A stretch of 64,000 nt of DNA from DASQUK01 sp963756425 (GTDB taxonomy: Bacteria; Actinomycetota; Acidimicrobiia; Acidimicrobiales; VFJN01). The position numbers were made by a program, and so were the translations under genes. The notes beneath the pieces are model-generated. The model ran no database searches, was not told the DNA's origin, and saw nothing but the letters and a program-made list of their open reading frames with translations. Shown piece after piece: positions 16,217 to 25,339 of the stretch; position 1 is the stretch's first letter; each line of letters opens with the position of its first letter. The stretch lies in NCBI GenBank assembly GCA_963756425.1, contig CAVWNW010000011.1:248001-312000 (forward strand), written 5' to 3'.

Positions 16217-18667
16217 CTAGCCCAGCGGGCTCCGCGCCACGGCGGGCGGCTCCCTTCCGGCGAGCAACCAGGCGGCTGCGGCGGCAACGATCGGGAGGCC
16301 GATCGCGATCGTGAGCAGGTTGGCGAACGGCACCGGGCGCAGCGCCGACAGGTCGTCGGCGTAGCCGGCACTGAGTCCTGCATACGCGCCCGCAGTGCCC
16401 AGCAGGGCGCCGAGCAGGGCGAGCGCCCCGGCGGTCGCCCCGGTCACGGCGCGGCGCACACGCCTAGAAGCGCCGACGGCCGTGAGCGTCCGGAGGTCGC
16501 CGGCGGCCTCGGTGCGGACCAGGCCCACGGTCATGGCCAGGATGCCGAGCGCCAGCAGGACCCCCGCAGCCGTCGCCCCGGATCGTAGCCCCGACAACCC
16601 CGCCTGCTGCCTCCTGGTCTCAACCGTCAAACCCGCGTCGGCGGCCCGCTCCCGAACCTCGGCCAGCTGGTCGCTCGTCAGGGTTTCCCCGGTCTCGATC
16701 AGCCAGGCAGCCGGTACCGCTTCCCAGCCGTGCCGCGCCAGCGCCTCCACCGTGATGAACGAGCTCGGTGAGGACGTGTATGCCGGAACCTCGATCGGCT
16801 CGGGATCCCGCACCTGGATGGTGCGTGCGGCCGCCCCGACGAAGTACAGCGGACCCGCCTGGTGGGTGAGGACCTCGACGTCGGAGCCCACCGACGACGG
16901 GTCGACGCCGACCTGGCGCAGGGCCTCGGGCGTGGCGACGTAGAGCGACCCGGCCTTCCGGTACACGTCACCTACCGACCTGGACAGCGCTACCGGCGGT
17001 CGGACGATCTGACCACCGGTGGTCTCGACGGCGGCCGGGTCACTCGGCACGTCCAGGGCGACGACGTCCGGATCGTCGAGCGCCGTGGCGATCCGATCGA
17101 CTGCGGACGTCAGCCCGGGCACATCGGCCGCCGCCCGTCCCGGAACGGAGACGGGGTTCCCCACCTCGTTGGACGGGTCGATCCAAAGCATCAGCTGCCG
17201 GTCGGACAGGTTGCCCTCGTCGGGCCGGTACTCCGCGGCGGCCGCGGCGATCACAATGGCCACCGCCAGCCCCACCCCGAGGCTGATGGCGGCCAGGGCC
17301 GCCCCTGCGCGTGCCTGGTACCGGGACAAGTCGCGCAGCGCCAGCCGGGCCGCGACCGGGAGGCGCGCCGCCACCGGCGCGACGGCCCCGATCGCCAGCG
17401 GGCAGAACAGGGCGACTCCGAGCGGGATCGCCAACGCCCCGAAGATGACCAGGCGGGGGTCCGCTTCGTCCTTGGTCGCATCGATCCCCGCGACCAGGCT
17501 GGCCACGCCGCCCGCGACGAGGAGGGTCGCCAGCACGATCGAACGACGGGTCCGCTGGGGCTCCGGCGGGCGACCCGACAGGGCGCGTGTGACCGCGACA
17601 CGCGCCATCGTGCGCGCCGGCCACCAGGCCGCGGCGGTCGCGGCCAGGACGGCGAGGAGCATGGCGAGACCCGCCTGCGGCCACGGAACGTCGAACCGCC
17701 CAATCCGGTGCCCCGCGACCGCCTCCAGTCGGGGAGCGACCGCGATCCACAGCGCCAGGCCGGCGAGCGCACCTCCGACCGCCGCGATCACGCCGACTAC
17801 CGCGCCGTTGGCCACCACCGCGAGGCGGAGTTGCTTTCGGGTTGCCCCCGTCGCCGCCAGCATCCCCAGCTGCCGCAGGCGGCGCTGGGCGACCACCGCG
17901 AACCCGGACGCCGCTATGAGGCAGACGAGCAGCAGGACCACGGCGGAAGCGGCCAGTGCGGCCGATGCGGCGGCGCCCTTCTCGGTGGCGCCACGCGTCT
18001 CGACGTGGCCCCTGGCGAGGTCACGCTGGGCCGGGAACTCCCGGATCCGCTCGTCGGTGGCGTTCACCAGGACCACCAGCGAGACCAGTTCGTCACGCGA
18101 AGCCGGCGGCAGAAGGGCGAACTCGTCGTCGAGGTCGTGGGGATTCTCGATGACGCCGACAACCGTCCACGCCGGGCCATCCAGGGCCAGCGTGTCACCG
18201 ACATCGACCTGGGAGGACCGCGCCACGTCGTCGGTCACTGCCACCTCGCCGTGTCCCCGCGGGTAGCGGCCGTCCCGCAACCGCAACATCGATGCTCCCA
18301 GCTCACCTTCGGGGTCCTGAGCCCGGAGCTGGAGTGTCTCGGCCGACCCGGGCACCGGGACGCGGCGCTCGCCGATCACGTCGATGGATCCGAACCAGTC
18401 CCGCGCCGCCGCCACGTAGGTGTCGATCGCGTCTGGCGCCGCCCGGGAGACGTCGAACACCAGGCGGTGGTCGGCGTCGCCGAACACCGCGTCGCGGCGC
18501 GGCGCCATGTTGTAGGCGGTGGCGGTGCCCCCCACCGCGATCGCGACCGCGAGGCCGAGCAGGGCCAGCACCAGGGCCTGCTGGCGCCACTCGCGGCGGA
18601 ACAACCGCAGAGCCCACCTGACCAGCGCCCGTCGGGCGGGCGCACCGCCGGCGAACGACAGGCTCAC
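16217..18667 (-). CDS. ABC transporter permease, FtsX/MacB type
   Basis: 816-residue integral membrane protein with the FtsX-like layout: an N-terminal helix, a large extracytoplasmic domain, three helices (about 250-370), a second pair of helices and extracytoplasmic domain, and three final helices. Such duplicated permeases export lipids or peptides or act in antimicrobial-peptide resistance. GTG 18667 overlaps the ATPase stop as GTGA, which fixes both ends. Without correction the frame of the permease runs into the ATPase and simulates a fusion protein; see the ATPase entry. Confidence 0.88.
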   Translation of the reverse strand: MSLSFAGGAPARRALVRWALRLFRREWRQQALVLALLGLAVAIAVGGTATAYNMAPRRDAVFGDADHRLVFDVSRAAPDAIDTYVAAARDWFGSIDVIGERRVPVPGSAETLQLRAQDPEGELGASMLRLRDGRYPRGHGEVAVTDDVARSSQVDVGDTLALDGPAWTVVGVIENPHDLDDEFALLPPASRDELVSLVVLVNATDERIREFPAQRDLARGHVETRGATEKGAAASAALAASAVVLLLVCLIAASGFAVVAQRRLRQLGMLAATGATRKQLRLAVVANGAVVGVIAAVGGALAGLALWIAVAPRLEAVAGHRIGRFDVPWPQAGLAMLLAVLAATAAAWWPARTMARVAVTRALSGRPPEPQRTRRSIVLATLLVAGGVASLVAGIDATKDEADPRLVIFGALAIPLGVALFCPLAIGAVAPVAARLPVAARLALRDLSRYQARAGAALAAISLGVGLAVAIVIAAAAAEYRPDEGNLSDRQLMLWIDPSNEVGNPVSVPGRAAADVPGLTSAVDRIATALDDPDVVALDVPSDPAAVETTGGQIVRPPVALSRSVGDVYRKAGSLYVATPEALRQVGVDPSSVGSDVEVLTHQAGPLYFVGAAARTIQVRDPEPIEVPAYTSSPSSFITVEALARHGWEAVPAAWLIETGETLTSDQLAEVRERAADAGLTVETRRQQAGLSGLRSGATAAGVLLALGILAMTVGLVRTEAAGDLRTLTAVGASRRVRRAVTGATAGALALLGALLGTAGAYAGLSAGYADDLSALRPVPFANLLTIAIGLPIVAAAAAWLLAGREPPAVARSPLG

Positions 18668-19387
18668 CGCGACCGACCGGGCGCGAGCAGGGACTCGGGA
18701 CCCGCGAGCGGCGCGGTCTGGTCGACGACGCGCCCGTCGCGCAGGAACACGATGCGGTCGGCCCACGAGGCGAGCTGCGCCTCGTGGGTGACGACGACCC
18801 CCGCCACCCCGCGCTCGGCACGCGGCGCGCAGCAGTCGCATCACCGCCTCGCCGTTGACCGAGTCGAGCGCTCCCGTGGGCTCGTCGGCCAGCAGCAGGT
18901 AACGGTCCCCGACGATGGCGCGGGCGATGGCCACCCGCTGCCGCTCGCCACCGGACAGGTCGTCGGGGAACCGCTGGGCCTTGTCGGCGACGTCGAGCCG
19001 CTCCAGCGCCTCCATGGCCGCGCCGCGAGCTGCGCGGGCGGCGACGCCGTCGAGCTCGAGGGGGAGGGTCACGTTCTCGAGCGCCGTGAGCCCCACCAGC
19101 AGGTTGAAGTCCTGGAACACGTAGCCGATCGAGCGCCGCCGAAGGCGCGCTTTCTCGTCACGCGACATGGCGGAGAGCCGGGCGCCACCCACGCTCACCT
19201 CACCGGCGCTCGGTTCCTCGAGGCTCCCGGCGATCGTGAGCAGCGTGCTCTTGCCCGAGCCACTGGGGCCCATGACGGCCACCAGGGCACCGGGCTCGAC
19301 GGACAGGTCCACGTCCACCAGGGCCCGCACCTCTGCCGCGCCCTCGCCGTAGACCTTGGACACGCCCTCCAGTTCGAGGACCGTCAT
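18664..19387 (-). CDS. ABC transporter ATPase (one-base frameshift)
   Basis: MacB/LolD-type ATPase: Walker A GPSGSGKST, signature LSGGERQRVAIARAI, Walker B LLLADEPTGALDS. After ...AVMRLLRAA the frame is lost near 18811-18825; one base removed restores VVVTHEAQLASWADR (the H-loop) and an end at 18664 that overlaps the permease GTG as GTGA. The corrected protein has 240 residues, the normal size. The intact tail and correct overlap suggest a recent lesion or, more likely, a sequencing indel. The gene follows the PadR regulator and the structured leader repeat. Confidence 0.88.
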
Positions 19388-19438
19388 TGCTTCCCGCTCT
19401 TGCTGCTTCGCAGCGGGCCGCTCGGGCCTCGCTCGCTC
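19388..19438 (-). repeat. Structured leader repeat, copy B
   Basis: Second copy of the element at 7466-7514, with the same flanks but a different hairpin (GCTGC-TTC-GCAGC). It ends exactly at the ATG of the ABC ATPase, so it forms the end of that 5' leader. Confidence 0.7.
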
Positions 19439-19475
19439 TCTCGTTGCTTCCCCGTCACCCTCGACGGACGCTCAC

Positions 19476-20060
19476 TCATCGCCGCACCCCCATCCTCCTG
19501 CGCAGCCGCTCCGGCGCCGATCGTGACCGGGCGGTGGGCTCGGCGGCGGGCAGGTTGGGGAGCCGGCCGTCCACCGCGTCGAGCCAGCGGACCACCGCAT
19601 CGAGGCGGAAGAGCTCGGCATCCACCACCAGGGCCAGGCCGATGTCGCCGTCGGTGGTCTCCGGCTTCAGCCTCGTGTACTGCTGCATCAGCTCGACCAC
19701 GTGCCGGCGATGGGTCTGGACCAGCTCTCGGACATCGATGCCCGGCACCCGGAACGCGATGAGGACCTTGATGACGAGCTCGTCGCGTGGCGGCGACGTC
19801 ATGTCCGGCGGCGTGCGCAGCCACTCGTCCAGCTCCACCTCTCCGGCCGCCGTGATGCGAAACCCCTTCTGGGGCCCGTCCTCGCCGGTGTCGTCGGACT
19901 CGATGAGCCCGTCACGCTCCAGCCGCTGGAGCGTCGTGTACACCTGACCGACGTTCAGCGGCCACACGTCGCCGGTGCCCGCCTCGAACTCCTGGCGCAG
20001 CTGGAGCCCGTACTTCGGCCCCTCGCTGAGGAGCGCCAGCAGCGCGTGCCGGATGCTCAC
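19476..20060 (-). CDS. PadR-family transcriptional regulator
   Basis: 194 residues. The N-terminal winged helix (ALLALLSEGPKYGLQLRQEF, then GQVYTTLQRLERDGLI) is typical of PadR, and the alpha-helical C-terminal half fits the dimerisation domain of the Vir subfamily. Start GTG 20060. It precedes an ABC transporter on the same strand, the usual context of PadR proteins that repress drug or peptide exporters. A double inverted repeat just upstream (20075-20100) is the probable operator, so autoregulation of the whole operon is likely. Confidence 0.9.
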   Translation of the reverse strand: MSIRHALLALLSEGPKYGLQLRQEFEAGTGDVWPLNVGQVYTTLQRLERDGLIESDDTGEDGPQKGFRITAAGEVELDEWLRTPPDMTSPPRDELVIKVLIAFRVPGIDVRELVQTHRRHVVELMQQYTRLKPETTDGDIGLALVVDAELFRLDAVVRWLDAVDGRLPNLPAAEPTARSRSAPERLRRRMGVRR

Positions 20061-20074
20061 GGGTCGTCCGATGA

Positions 20075-20100
20075 GAGTAGCATACTCAGTATATTACTCA
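20075..20100. promoter_or_regulatory. Probable PadR operator
   Basis: Two adjoining inverted repeats, GAGTA-GCA-TACTC (20075-20087) and AGTA-TAT-TACT (20088-20098), in a short AT-rich stretch 15 bp before the padR start. The joint unit TACTCAGTA recurs. Spacing suits two dimers. Confidence 0.65.
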
Positions 20101-20162
20101 ATAAGGCTCGACCGGGCAAGCGCTGTAGCCGGGTGCCGGCGGGGAGTCGGATGCGCAGCGCG

Positions 20163-20777
20163 TCAGGGCTCGAGCGCGGCGCGGAAGAACTCGCGGACCG
20201 CTTCGATCCGGGCCTCGATGGCCTCTTCGGTCATCGGGTCCCTGCCCAGCAGGCTCTCCAGGAAGTGGACGTCGCTGAAGTAGTTGAGCACCGCCCCGTA
20301 GCCGCTGATCAACAGCTGCTCCGGATCGTGCTTGCGGAACCGTCCGGCGCCCATCTCGCGGTCGAAGTGGTTCACCGCCCGCTCGAACCAGGGCCTGACC
20401 GCGACGCCCAGGTCGAAGCCAGGGCGATCCCCGGCGGCCAAGGATTCGTGGCGGACGAGGCGGACGAAGTCGGGGTTCTGGGCGAACCAGCGCACGGCGG
20501 CGGTGAGCACCTGGTCGACGTAGTTCCAGCCCTCGCCGACCGGGCCGCGGACCGCCTCATCGATGCACTCGGCCCAGTCGGTCACGGCCCGCTCGCAGAC
20601 GGCTCGGTAGATCGCTTCCTTGGAGGGGAAGTGGTGCAGCAGGCTGGCACGGCGGATGCCGACGCCCGCGGCGATGTCGTTCAGGGACGTACCGTCATAG
20701 CCGTTCTGGGCGAAGCAGTGCCTCGCCTCGACCAGGATCGCCTCCCGCGTCGAGCTGCTCTCGCCCTCGTTGGCCAC
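20163..20777 (-). CDS. TetR-family regulator
   Basis: 204 residues: N-terminal TetR DNA-binding domain (CFAQNGYDGTSLNDIAAGVG, then LLHHFPSKEAIYRAVCERAV) and an all-helical ligand domain. Divergent from a fatty-acyl desaturase, with a perfect 20-bp palindrome between the two genes, so it probably represses the desaturase and itself in response to an acyl ligand, as DesT and FasR do in other bacteria. Start GTG 20777 lies 8 nt behind TAGCCT. Confidence 0.9.
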   Translation of the reverse strand: MANEGESSSTREAILVEARHCFAQNGYDGTSLNDIAAGVGIRRASLLHHFPSKEAIYRAVCERAVTDWAECIDEAVRGPVGEGWNYVDQVLTAAVRWFAQNPDFVRLVRHESLAAGDRPGFDLGVAVRPWFERAVNHFDREMGAGRFRKHDPEQLLISGYGAVLNYFSDVHFLESLLGRDPMTEEAIEARIEAVREFFRAALEP

Positions 20778-20785
20778 GGGCTTGG

Positions 20786-20791
20786 AGGCTA
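20786..20791 (-). promoter_or_regulatory. Candidate -10, tetR
   Basis: TAGCCT on the minus strand, 8 nt before GTG 20777. Confidence 0.5.
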
Positions 20792-20815
20792 CCGGCCAGG
20801 GTGGGTGCTTCGTTG

Positions 20816-20835
20816 TCTACCGACCTGTCGGTAGA
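20816..20835. promoter_or_regulatory. TetR-type operator, perfect palindrome
   Basis: TCTACCGACCTGTCGGTAGA, a perfect inverted repeat apart from the two central bases. It directly precedes the -10 of the desaturase (20836-20841) and lies about 25 bp upstream of the -10 of tetR, so one bound dimer could shut both genes. Confidence 0.85.
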
Positions 20836-20841
20836 TACCCT
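20836..20841 (+). promoter_or_regulatory. Candidate -10, desaturase
   Basis: TACCCT, 7 nt before ATG 20849, adjoining the palindromic operator. Confidence 0.6.
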
Positions 20842-20848
20842 CCGGGCA

Positions 20849-21592
20849 ATGCCCGCGCCCGCCCTCGCTGTGCTCGTCGGCATCGTCACAAGCCAGATCG
20901 CCAACTTCGCCACCACCGTCTACCTGCACCGGACGATCACCCACCGGGCAATCAGACTGTCGCCGGCCGTGGCGTTCGGCTTCCGGCTGATCATCTGGAT
21001 CTCCGTGGGCATCAAGCCCCGGGAGTGGGCCGCCGTGCACCGGCGCCACCACGCGTTCACCGACGTCGAGGGCGATCCCCACTCCCCCGCCCTATTGGGC
21101 TGGGTGCGGGTCCAGCTGACCAACCCCGCGCTCTACCGCCGGGCTGCCCGGGACGACGTGACAGTGGCCCGCTACGCCCGCGACCTGCCACCCGATCGCT
21201 GGGACCGGCTGCTGTTCGACCGCGCCTGGCTCGGACTCGGCATCGGGGTCGCACTGCTGGTCCTCCTTCTCGGGCCCATCTGGGCGATCCTGGCCGCCGC
21301 CGTCCACGTCGTGCTCTACCTGTCGCTCAACGCCTCGGTCAACGCCGTCACCCACACCTTCGGCGCCCGGCCCTACGACAACCAGGCCACCAACCTCCAG
21401 TGGCTGGCGTGGCTCACCGGCGGCGAGGGGCTGCACAACAACCACCACGCCGCCCCCACCTCGGCCCGCCTGTCGTTCCGGCGCGGCGAGTACGACCCGG
21501 CGTGGCCGTTCATCTGGCTGCTCCGCCAGTTCGGGTGGGCACACGTGCGCCACGATCGTCCCCCGGTGCGCGAGCCCGCAAGCGCCCACTAG
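20849..21592 (+). CDS. Membrane fatty-acyl desaturase
   Basis: Di-iron desaturase of 247 residues that puts a double bond into acyl chains in the membrane. The three histidine boxes are HRTITH (about 29-34), HRRHH (about 63-67) and HNNHH (about 197-201), the pattern of acyl-CoA delta-9 desaturases. Hydrophobic helices fall at about 4-20, 40-55 and 130-165. ATG 20849 is chosen because the longer frame from 20801 would start upstream of the operator and promoter. Regulation by the divergent TetR protein is likely. Confidence 0.93.
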   Translation: MPAPALAVLVGIVTSQIANFATTVYLHRTITHRAIRLSPAVAFGFRLIIWISVGIKPREWAAVHRRHHAFTDVEGDPHSPALLGWVRVQLTNPALYRRAARDDVTVARYARDLPPDRWDRLLFDRAWLGLGIGVALLVLLLGPIWAILAAAVHVVLYLSLNASVNAVTHTFGARPYDNQATNLQWLAWLTGGEGLHNNHHAAPTSARLSFRRGEYDPAWPFIWLLRQFGWAHVRHDRPPVREPASAH

Positions 21593-21634
21593 CGCGATCG
21601 TCCCCGGTGGGGCGGGCGCTGCGGGCCACCCCAC

Positions 21635-21640
21635 TAGCTT
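21635..21640 (+). promoter_or_regulatory. Candidate -10 for the 21648 gene
   Basis: TAGCTT, 7 nt before ATG 21648. Confidence 0.5.
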
Positions 21641-21647
21641 CGGGGGC

Positions 21648-22052
21648 ATGAACATTGTCGCTGCCCTGTTCGTCGAGTCCCTCGACCTGCGGGCGACGTT
21701 CGAGGGCGGGCCGACGCTGATCGACCTCACCGGCGTGCACTTCTCGGCGGTTCCCCCGTCGCCTCCGCCGGTCACCGTGGCGCCCCACCTGATCGTCCTC
21801 GTGTGGTGTCCGCCGAGCCAGGAAGAAGGAGCCGGCGTGCTCGAGGTCGTGTTCCGCCGCGACGGCGAGCAGGTGGCCCGCAATGTCCAGCCGTTCCAGG
21901 TGGACCCGGGCAAGTTCACCTACCGACTCGTGCGGGGCGAGGTCGACTTCGCCGACTACGGCACCGTCGAGGCGCAGTGCCGGATCGGAACCGGGCCGCT
22001 CACCGTCGTGCCCTACACGCTGGTGGCGGGGCCGGATCGGGCGCCCGCATGA
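21648..22052 (+). CDS. Small beta-rich protein (DUF6941-like)
   Basis: 134 residues predicted to be nearly all beta strand, without signal peptide or membrane helix. It resembles the small actinobacterial proteins grouped as DUF6941 (a beta sandwich with a conserved LxVxF-x-RxDG edge, here LEVVFRRDG). Function is unknown. The FIST gene begins 8 bp downstream, so the two are probably co-transcribed. Confidence 0.7.
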   Translation: MNIVAALFVESLDLRATFEGGPTLIDLTGVHFSAVPPSPPPVTVAPHLIVLVWCPPSQEEGAGVLEVVFRRDGEQVARNVQPFQVDPGKFTYRLVRGEVDFADYGTVEAQCRIGTGPLTVVPYTLVAGPDRAPA

Positions 22053-22059
22053 GGATCGC

Positions 22060-23224
22060 GTGACGTTCGCCAGCGCACTGTCGGAGCACCCGGATCCCGC
22101 GGAGGCCACCGGCGAGGTCATCGGGGCGGTGCTGGAACAGCTCGGCACCGAACCCGACGTCGCGGCCGTGTTCGCGTCGCCCCAGCATCGGGATACGTTC
22201 GGCGACATGGCGGCGGCGATCGGTCGCATGCTCCGCCCCGGGGTGCTCGTGGGCACCACGGCGGTGGCCGTGCTGGGCGGGAGCCGCGAGGTGGAGGACG
22301 CACCGGCCATCGGCCTGTGGGCCGGTCGCCTAGCGGCCCGCCCGCGCCCGGTCCGCCTCCAGGCCACCCGCACCGCCTCGGGCATCGCGCTCCAGGGCCT
22401 GTCGGCCTCGACGTTCGAGCCGGGCGACGCGCTGCTGCTCCTGGCCGACCCCTTCTCGCTTCCGGTCGACGCCATCATCGACGCGCTGGCCGAGTTCGAG
22501 ATGCCCGAGGCGAGCGACACGCTGTCGGTGCCCGTGATGGGCGGGATGGCGTCTGCGGCCAACATGCCCGGGGGCAACCGCTTGGTGCTGGACGACGAGG
22601 TGACGCAGTCGGGCGGCGTGGGCGTGATCCTGCCCGGCAGCCTGGCCACCCGCACCGTCGTCTCGCAGGGCTGCAGGCCCATCGGCGATCCCATGATCGT
22701 CACGCGGGGCTGAGGGCAACCTCGTGATGGAGATCGCCGGACGTCCCGCGCTCGACCGACTCGACGACCTGGTGCGGGCCGCCGACGCCGAGGAACGATC
22801 GCTCCTGGCCTCTGGGCTGCAGATCGGCATCGCCATCGACGAGCACCGGGCGACCTTCGAACGTGGCGACTTCCTGGTTCGCGGCGTCGTGGGCGCGGAC
22901 CGGCTCCAGCGGGCGCTGGCCGTCGGCGATCGCGTCGAGGTGGGCACGACCGTGCAGTTCCAGGTGCGCGACGCCGTCGCCGCGGACGAGGACCTACGGG
23001 AGATGCTGGCCGATGCGACGGGCGACGCCGCCCTGGTCTTCACGTGCAACGGCCGGGGGCAACGCCTCTTCGGCGAGCCCGACCACGACGCCCGGGTGGT
23101 TCACGACACCCTGGGCTCGCCCGCCCTTGCGGGGATGTTCTGCGCCGGCGAGTTCGGTCCCATCGGCGGGCGCAGCTTCGTGCACGGATTCACTGCCAGC
23201 GTGCTCGTGTTCCGCGACCTGTGA
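22060..23224 (+). CDS. FIST-domain sensor protein (one-base frameshift)
   Basis: FIST proteins are predicted small-molecule sensors made of FIST_N and FIST_C. Here FIST_N (GTG 22060, with VLVGTTAVAVLGGSREVED) is closed by a TGA at 22711-22713 right behind a GGGG run (22706-22709). Dropping one G joins it to ...AEGNLVMEIAGRPALDRL and to FIST_C, with its conserved end CAGEFGPIGGRSFVHGFTAS. The corrected protein has 387 residues, the family length. The split into two genes is therefore not original; sequencing error or a fresh mutation are both possible. Confidence 0.85.
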
Positions 23225-23274
23225 CCAGGGAAGAACTAGACGCGGAACACGACCGAACCGTCTGAGCGCCCCAC

Positions 23275-23280
23275 TAGGGT
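23275..23280 (+). promoter_or_regulatory. Candidate -10, transketolase operon
   Basis: TAGGGT, 9 nt before ATG 23290. Confidence 0.45.
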
Positions 23281-23289
23281 GAAACGGAG

Positions 23290-25339
23290 ATGACTGCCGA
23301 CCCCGCCCTCGAGCAGCGTGCCATCAACGTCATCCGGGGCCTGGCCATGGACGCCCCCCAGGCCGCCAACAGCGGTCATCCCGGCACCGCCATGGCGTTG
23401 GCGCCCCTGGCCCACGTTCTGTGGACCCGCATCCTGCGCTACGACGCCGAGGCCCCCGCGTGGCCCGACCGCGACCGGTTCGTCCTTTCGGCGGGGCACG
23501 CGTCGATCCTGCTGTATTCGATGCTCCACCTCACGGGCTACGGACTGACGCTCGACGACCTCAGGGCCTTCCGCCAGTGGGGCTCGCAGACACCCGGCCA
23601 CCCCGAGGTGCACCACACGGCGGGGGTCGAGCTCACCACCGGGCCGCTCGGGCAGGGTTTCGCCAACGCCGTGGGCTTCGGCATCGCCGAGCGCTGGCTG
23701 CGGTCGCGCTTCGGCACCGACCTCTGCAACCACCGGACCTACGTGATCTGCAGCGACGGCGACCTCATGGAGGGCGTCAGCCACGAGGCGGCCTCCCTGG
23801 CCGGACACCTCGAGCTGGGCCGCCTCATCTACGTCTACGACGACAACCACATCACCATCGACGGCGCCACCGAGCTCGCATACTCCGACGACGTGGCCCG
23901 CCGCTTCCAGAGCTACGGATGGCACGTCGAGTCCCTGGGCGAGGCCGCCAACGACACCGAGACGCTGGAGGCCGCCCTGCGTCGCGCCGCCGACGTCGAC
24001 GACGCACCGTCGATGCTGATCCTGCGCAGCCACATCGGCTGGCCGTCGCCCACGTTCACCGACACGTCCCACGCCCACGGCAGCCCGCTCGGCGAGGAGG
24101 AGGTCGCCGCCACCAAGCGGATCCTCGACCTGCCCGCCGACCAGTCGTTCTGGGTGCCGGACGACGTGCTCGAGCTCTACCGGGCGGCCGGTCGCCGGGG
24201 ACGCGACGAGCGGGAGGCATGGGAGAAGCGCTTGGCGGCCATGGATGGCGGCGAGCGCGAGGTCTACGAGGCCTGCCTCGGTCGGCGGGGCCTACCGGGC
24301 TGGGACGAGGCATTGCCGAGCTGGGAGCCGGGCGAGAGCGTCGCCACGCGCAAGGCCAGCGGTGCGTGCTTCCAGGCCGTGGCGGACCTGGTGCCCGGGC
24401 TCATCGGCGGGGGCGCGGACCTCACCGGCAACACCGGCACGGTTCTGAAGGACCACGGCGTGCAGACGTTCGAGGTGCCGGACGGCCGGCAGGTCTACTT
24501 CGGCGTGCGCGAGCACGGCATGGCCGGCGCGATGAACGGCATGGCCGCGCACGGCGGCGTCATCCCGGTCGGCGGGACGTTCTTCATCTTCAGCGACTAC
24601 ATGCGGCCGGCCCTCCGGCTGGCCGCAATGTCCGGGTACAAGGACATCTTCAGCTTCACCCACGACTCGGTGGGCCTGGGTGAGGACGGGCCCACGCACC
24701 AGCCCGTCGAGCAGCTGGCCTCGCTGCGCGCCATGCCGGGCATGCGCCTGATCCGCCCCGCGGACGCCAACGAGACCGTCGCCGCCTGGCGGATCGCCAT
24801 CGCGTCTCCGGGGCCGACGGCGCTGGTCCTGACGCGTCAGAACATTCCCGTGCTCGAGGGCACCGCCGGCGCCCCCGTCGATCGCGGCGCCTACGTGCTG
24901 GTCGACCCGGACGGCGACGACGAGGCCGACCTGGTCCTCATCGGCACCGGCAGCGAAGTGGCGCTGTGCATCGAGGCGGCGACTCAGCTCGCCGCCGGAC
25001 GGGGTGCGCACGCGGGTGGTGTCGATGCCGTCGTGGGACCTCTTCGCCGCCCAGCCCGATGCCTACCAGGACTCGGTCCTTCCGGCCGAGGTGCCCACGC
25101 TCGCGGTCGAGGCCGGAGCCAGCCTGGGCTGGGACCGGTGGGCCGACGACAGCGTCACCCTCGACCGCTTCGGGGCGTCGGCCCCGGGCGCGGTGGCGCT
25201 CCGGAACCTCGGTTTCAACCCCGAGAACGTGGCGGAGCGAGGGCGCCAGCTGATCCAAGAGCTGCAAGAGGACCTGGCGGCGGCCACCGACGGCGCCCCG
25301 ACCACCCCTGGCAGCAGCGAGAGCGGAGAACAACGATGA
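23290..25339 (+). CDS. tkt: Transketolase (one-base frameshift)
   Basis: Thiamine-diphosphate enzyme of the pentose phosphate pathway. Recognisable: the N-terminal NSGHPGTAMALAPL segment, the ThDP motif GDGD...(N) as CSDGDLMEG...YDDNHITIDG, and EHGMAGAMNGMAAHGG in the pyrimidine domain. The frame is lost near 24991-25000 (GCCGCCGGAC). One base removed gives ...ADGVRTRVVSMPSWDLFAAQ and the normal C-terminus, ending at 25339 with an ATGA overlap to transaldolase. Corrected length is 682 residues, as expected. Uncorrected, the frame reads on into transaldolase and simulates a 1049-residue fusion. Confidence 0.92.

Noticed and set aside
16217..19387. 1056-residue ATPase-permease fusion
   Set aside because: Caused by a one-base frameshift; the GTGA overlap shows two genes.
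24980..25010. Programmed frameshift in transketolase
   Set aside because: No slippery heptamer or downstream structure is evident, and transketolases are not known to need one.
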